Shown piece by piece: positions 60,101 to 64,000 of a stretch of DNA of 64,000 bases (its first letter is position 1; every line of letters starts with the position of its first letter). The stretch is from the NCBI RefSeq assembly GCF_030253575.1, contig NC_080568.1, positions 26,601,501 to 26,665,500 on the forward strand, given 5' to 3'. The notes below the pieces were generated by a model. It did not search any database and was not told the origin of the DNA. It was given only the letters and a program-made list of their open reading frames with translations. Position numbers and translations under genes: made by a program. This DNA is from Rhododendron vialii. Taxonomy: Eukaryota > Streptophyta > Magnoliopsida > Ericales > Ericaceae.

Positions 60101-62641
60101 GGCTTCCTGCAAAAAGGTTCTGTTCAAGTATTAATTTCCTCTTTTAAATGTGGTAGTTGCTTTGGTTCCACTGGAGAGGCATCTAATGTCGACGAATACC
60201 TATGGCTCATGGGGAGGGCTCAATACAAGCCCATCATGGAGTACTGTGGTGGCACAGAGATTGGTGGTGGATTTGTGTCTGGGTCATTTTTACAACCTCA
60301 ATCTTTGGCTGCTTTTAGCACACCAGCTATGGGATGTAGTCTGTTTTTGATTGGGAATGACGGAATTCCTCTTGTAAGCACTATTCAACCTTATGTCTGG
60401 AAGAAATGAGAAGTGTATGCTTAACTACTTACACCAAGAATGCTGCACATACCACATCTGTACACTATATGCATTTTTCATGACTTCAACCTTTTTTGTC
60501 ACCCCTTCTATTCTTTTCAAGTTACTATTTTCCATGTCTCATGTTCGTACAGTAGCCTACTGAAAGACGTGATGCGTTCATACTAATATTTGGAAAATAA
60601 GAACAGCATGCATGACTGCTTTTTTTAATAAAGGCCATGTTTTCATGGATTTTCTCTCTTTGAAGTTGTGTGTCAAATGAATTGTTGTGGTACTCATCAA
60701 TACTCATCAATTATGTGCAAGTTTAATTATATACTCCTCTTTAGTCTTAAACATTTTTTCCCACCCATTAAACTTTTGTCAGTTTTATTCTGGATGCATA
60801 ACATTATCTTCTTATTGCTAATATCTCTTATGGACTTCATGCAAAGTTTCCAATCCAGCCCTAATCAAACTTTGTTTCGTTAAGTATTTGTACAACTAAC
60901 AGTTCAGTAACCTAGTGGGATTTGGAACCGCAGTAGTAGGAATTTGGTTCAATTACCAATCATTTTCATTGATAAATGACTTCAACCAACCGCAAGATTC
61001 GAATAATATATATGCATATATACATCTACCCTGATCATTTCAAACTACTCTCTCATACCATCTTCTGTAGCCACCAAATGTTCCAGGACTTGGTGAATTG
61101 GCGCTTGGTCCCCTGATGTTTGGGGCTTCAAATACATTGCTAAATGCTGATCACTATGATGTCTACTTTAAAGGAATGCCTGTTTGGAATGGAAAGGTAA
61201 GCTAAGCATCCTCCTAGAGGACAAGCATGGGGATTTAACTCTGTTGAACATAAGGGGATAATTTTTGTCATCCAGGTTCTAAGACGGCATGGGGATGTGT
61301 TTGAGCTTACTACTAGAGGATATTATCATGCACATGGTCGGGCAGACGATACAATGAATCTTGGAGGAATCAAGGTATGTATTACTCTTAAAATCTGACC
61401 TTTGCTAACTGTTGAGTTATCACGGGTATGTTTAGGAGCCTGGGCAGTCAAAGAGTACAAACTATGTTATCTAAAAGTTGATTTCTCAAGTGATCCCTGA
61501 AGTCCTGGACTATATGCACTAGGACTGGAATTGTGGCATTACATCGCTACGTACTATGAGATGATCCATCTATGTCAAATGGCTTGCATCATGACTGGAA
61601 ACTTCCTCAAGCGTTCTTATCAAATAATACAGCTCTATTGCTTTGTTTGTCCTATATTAGCTACAAATGGATTTTTTAGTCTGCATTTGGATCATGGAAT
61701 TGTGAAAGGATGTTTTTGGTTTCTTATTTGATCAATGATTTCCGTGGGATTTGTCAACGGGAAGGAAATTGACGCGGAAACAAAGAACAAATATAGCTTT
61801 TTTTTTTACTTTTACCTTTTCCTTGACAAATCTTTGTTGTAAGCACAGCCTTAGGGAATGGAACCAAATAACTAAGTTTAGTTCCTTCACTTCCTTATCT
61901 TGTCCTTCACCTTTTGCTTTGGTTCCATAAATCGCTCAACAAATACATGATTTATACACAGCCTTCATGTTAGCATGGCTCAAGGAACGGCCAATGGAGG
62001 CCTGACCACCTTTGAATTCAAATTTAGTCTGGCTCCATAATTGTGAATTGAAACATTATTATCTCAATTAGTGGCAGGACTGATGAATTGATACCCTTAA
62101 GACACCAGCGACGCTCACACTTTTAGTTACACATTTCACGTGTGGACAATTAGAGGGTTGCTCTTATATTTGGAGCCCCCACTCTATGTATGGATCTATC
62201 TAATCTATTTTGGTTCATGTATTTGGCAGGTAAGCTCAGTTGAGCTTGAACGCATTTGTAATGCAGTCGACAGCAATATTCTTGAGACAGCAGCAGTTGG
62301 GGTGCCACCTACGGGAGGTGGGCCTGAGAGGTTGGTCATTGCTGTCGTTTTCAAGGATTCCAGAGACTCCGCCCCAGATTTAAATAAGTTGAGAACGTCA
62401 TTTAATTCTGCATTGCAGAAGAAACTGAATCCTTTCTTCAAGGTATAAACTATGGGTGAAATGTTTTGCATATAGCTTGAATGGCAGAACTTTTTCTCTT
62501 CTTTTGGCATTAATAATGCTACTATTGCAGGTATCACATATCGTGCCCATCTCGTCTCTACCTCGGACAGCTACAAACAAGGTTATGAGAAGGGTTTTGC
62601 GGCAACAGGTAGCTCAAATTGACCAGAATTCTAAAATTTGA
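50608..62641 (+). CDS. AAE17: Acyl-activating enzyme 17, probably peroxisomal
   Basis: An ATP-dependent carboxylate-CoA ligase (ANL superfamily); the natural substrate is unknown to me. Exons: 50608-50861, 52117-52246, 52328-52578, 54587-54791, 56017-56057, 56148-56273, 56873-56946, 57557-57777, 59503-59597, 60157-60373, 61071-61196, 61276-61374, 62230-62442 and 62531-62641, giving 720 residues, close to Arabidopsis AAE17/AAE18. All phases agree. The AMP-binding loop SSGTTGEPK is at 356-364, YCGGTE at 495-500, the hinge GRADD at 601-605 and the conserved lysine of the adenylation motif in TATNKVMRR at about 701. The C-terminus is SKI, a variant of the peroxisomal SKL signal. Intron 6 (56274-56872) uses a GC donor (CAGGCAAGAA). 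Intron 3 holds a TRIM element and intron 9 a MITE. Its neighbour CAS is also its neighbour in Arabidopsis as I recall, which favours AAE17 over AAE18. Confidence 0.95.
53328..53692 (-). mobile_element. Complete TRIM retrotransposon in AAE17 intron 3
   Basis: Two 117 bp terminal repeats (53328-53444 and 53576-53692) both start TGTTAGATTT and end GTCTAACA and differ at about four positions. The 131 bp interior, read on the minus strand, starts with TGGTATCAAAGC, a primer-binding site for initiator-methionine tRNA, immediately after the LTR. It ends with a purine tract, GAGGGGGAG, directly before the other LTR. Perfect 5 bp target duplications CTTGG lie at 53323-53327 and 53693-53697. No protein is encoded, which defines a terminal-repeat retrotransposon in miniature. 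It is antisense to the gene. Confidence 0.93.
53873..53933. repeat. (TC)n microsatellite, 61 bp
   Basis: An uninterrupted dinucleotide run in AAE17 intron 3, downstream of the TRIM element. Its length suggests it varies between individuals. Confidence 0.95.
55418..55714. repeat. Duplicated unit containing (GA)n tracts, AAE17 intron 4
   Basis: Two long (GA)n tracts (55418-55463 and 55554-55626) are each followed by the same segment of about 85 bp (ATTCTGG, ATCATAGCTTCTA, GGCAAGATTGTACGGAGACA, then ATTTGTATTTGGAAG). The arrangement is a tandem duplication of tract plus flank. Its long open frames (Arg-Glu repeats) are artefacts of the simple sequence. Confidence 0.9.
57115..57139. repeat. (CT)n microsatellite in AAE17 intron 7
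   Basis: A short dinucleotide run of about 25 bp follows a duplicated CATCTGTGAAATCTCT word (about 57000 and 57096). Confidence 0.9.
59668..59981. mobile_element. Stowaway-like MITE in AAE17 intron 9
   Basis: A 314 bp element starts CTCCCTCCCTCCC and ends GGGACAAAGGGAG, flanked by TA on both sides (59666-59667 and 59982-59983). The left terminus has an expanded CCCT repeat. It is non-coding. The TA duplication and CTCCCT terminus fit Stowaway (Tc1/mariner). Confidence 0.72.
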
Positions 62642-62934
62642 GTCTTTTGTTCCCAAGGAGAGCACTTTTGCTAAGATGTTAAAGACCATAGACATTGTTT
62701 TCATCCTATTTTTGAATGATATATACAAAGAATAAGCCTTAGCGGCGCATGAATTGTAACATTTGGATTAGTGTGTCCCCAGAGAAGAATCAGCAATGTC
62801 CTTCAATTTCAAACACATCTCTGGACAGCTGGTAGTGCATTGGAAATTTTAACTTTGTTTTTCCCCCCTTCGTTCTAAATCTCATCAGGAATGGGGAGGG
62901 TACTTAAGCTCGGAAAGTCCCTTGTACAGTTGTA
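62642..62934 (+). other. AAE17 3' flank
   Basis: Non-coding sequence after the AAE17 stop, probably including the 3' UTR. GAATGATATATAC near 62713 is A/T-rich, but no polyadenylation site can be fixed. Confidence 0.35.
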
Positions 62935-63103
62935 CATCCTTCCGTCCCAAAAAGATTGTCCGGTCTGCAAAACAAGGACATGAAATTAATGTATTTTTGT
63001 TGAATTCAAACTTTATGCTGCTAATTACTCTTTTCATTTTTCAAGAAGAAAGTGATTTTTCAAATTCATGTTTTGATCGGACAATCTTTTTAGAACGGAG
63101 GAG
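62935..63103. mobile_element. Stowaway-like MITE downstream of AAE17
   Basis: A 169 bp element with inverted ends CATCCTTCCGTCCCAAAAAG (left) and CTTTTTAGAACGGAGGAG (right). The subterminal blocks AGATTGTCCGG and CGGACAATCT also pair, and TA flanks both sides (62933-62934 and 63104-63105). Confidence 0.8.
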
Positions 63104-63278
63104 TATCTGTTTTTATTCTTTTGGGCTGTTACTCCTTTATCTCTTTTTCTTTATACTCCCTATTTTACTTAGTTTATTTCTGAAATTAGTCAATAAAGGG
63201 GTTACGTTCCCAAAAAACTGCAACGATTTTACTCAGGAGCCATGAGTACGTGGCAAATCTTTGAGAGATTATTCAGTG

Positions 63279-63423
63279 GAGAGATGCTAGAGGCACATCA
63301 CCTCAAAGGCACATCAACCACACCTCTCTCACATACAGATGGGTCCCGTTCCAGTGGAACCCACTTGTATGTGAGAGGAGTGTAGTTGATGTGTCTCTAG
63401 GTGATGTGCCTCTAGCATTTTTG
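63279..63423. mobile_element. Mutator-like hairpin MITE, family 5
   Basis: A 145 bp element is flanked by perfect 9 bp duplications TATTCAGTG (63270-63278 and 63424-63432). It folds into a nearly continuous hairpin: ATGCTAGAGGCACATCACCT and CACATACA in one arm pair with TGTATGTG and AGGTGATGTGCCTCTAGCAT in the other. The short size and near-perfect stem suggest a young or precursor-RNA-like foldback. Confidence 0.88.
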
Positions 63424-63432
63424 TATTCAGTG

Positions 63433-64000
63433 CCCTTGGGACACCATGTTGCGGTGCTCCAAGCCTCTCCTCACCTCACATTCTTGTGATGTCTTTTTAT
63501 TTAATTAGTCTCGGATCCTACAGAAATATGTGGTTGTGGATAGGCATATGGGGCATTGAATAATTTTTCCAAATCTTCATTCCTATTATAGATTAATAGA
63601 CGTGTTCAAACTTAATATAATAAGATTAGATGACATACTTAAGGATAATAGATTAGATTAATAGTCGTGTTGAAATTTAAGCTATTTTGTTTTTTAGAAA
63701 GGGTAATGGTAATGCCAAAATTATTTTTGTTGGTGCCAAAACTTTAGTGCACAAAAGTCAAAAATCAATTATCAAGCCAAACTTGTGAAAATATTAATCT
63801 GGAATACTATTTTTGTCCTCGCAATTAATAACCTGATTTAGGAGCTAAATCCTACGTAATGTTTATTTAGAATAAGATTTTAAAGAGAAAGAGAGAGAGT
63901 TACAATCAACCTCATTATCCTTTTTCAATTAAAAAGCTAACGTGAAAGACCAATCGAAAAACCAATATTAAATTGTGAGGCACGTCTACGTCTCACTTGT
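63433..64000. other. Intergenic spacer to window end
   Basis: AT-rich, without a supported gene. A partial duplication around 63592-63690 repeats ATTAATAG, CGTGTT and AAACTTAA-like words. Confidence 0.45.

Noticed and set aside
1..64000. CRISPR array, operon, phage or bacterial defence system
   Set aside because: No spaced direct-repeat array or compact same-strand gene cluster exists. The intron-rich genes and plant transposons show this is plant nuclear DNA.

Overview
The window is nuclear DNA from a flowering plant, most likely a eudicot. It carries four widely spaced, intron-rich genes with GT-AG introns and AT-rich introns and spacers. Many short transposable elements typical of plants lie between and inside the genes: Mutator-like hairpin MITEs with 9-10 bp target duplications, Stowaway, Tourist, hAT, TRIM and Au-like SINE. 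I cannot name the species. All four genes are on the + strand, and all four reading frames assemble cleanly from start to stop with consistent intron phases.

Layout. 1-5.6 kb: AT-rich spacer with two MITEs and a duplicated leader segment. 5.62-11.68 kb: a kinesin-8 motor (7 exons, 750 codons). 11.7-16.6 kb: spacer with a hAT-type element and tandem repeats. 16.62-26.38 kb: a P4-ATPase phospholipid flippase of the plant ALA8-12 clade (11 exons, 1194 codons). 26.4-38.8 kb: a gene-poor, repeat-rich block with several MITEs, a hAT element, a probable LINE tail and two coding-like remnants of unknown origin. 38.80-44.46 kb: the thylakoid calcium-sensing receptor CAS (6 exons, 398 codons). 44.5-50.6 kb: spacer built largely of inverted-repeat transposons. 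50.61-62.64 kb: acyl-activating enzyme 17 (AAE17; 14 exons, 720 codons). 62.6-64 kb: 3' flank with two MITEs.

The four genes do not form a pathway. Kinesin-8 is cytoskeletal, ALA moves lipids between membrane leaflets, CAS is a chloroplast signalling and photosynthesis-regulating protein, and AAE17 is a probable peroxisomal carboxylate-activating enzyme. The one meaningful neighbourhood is CAS next to AAE17: as I recall, the Arabidopsis orthologues (At5g23060 and At5g23050) are also adjacent.

No CRISPR array, operon, tRNA, rRNA or new defence-like system is visible. The best second-look items are a complete 365 bp TRIM retrotransposon with all its landmarks inside an AAE17 intron, a MITE (itself carrying a nested insertion) sitting just upstream of the putative AAE17 TATA box, a GC-AG intron and an SKI C-terminus in AAE17, a duplicated kinesin leader that duplicates an upstream start codon, and two orphan coding-like fragments.
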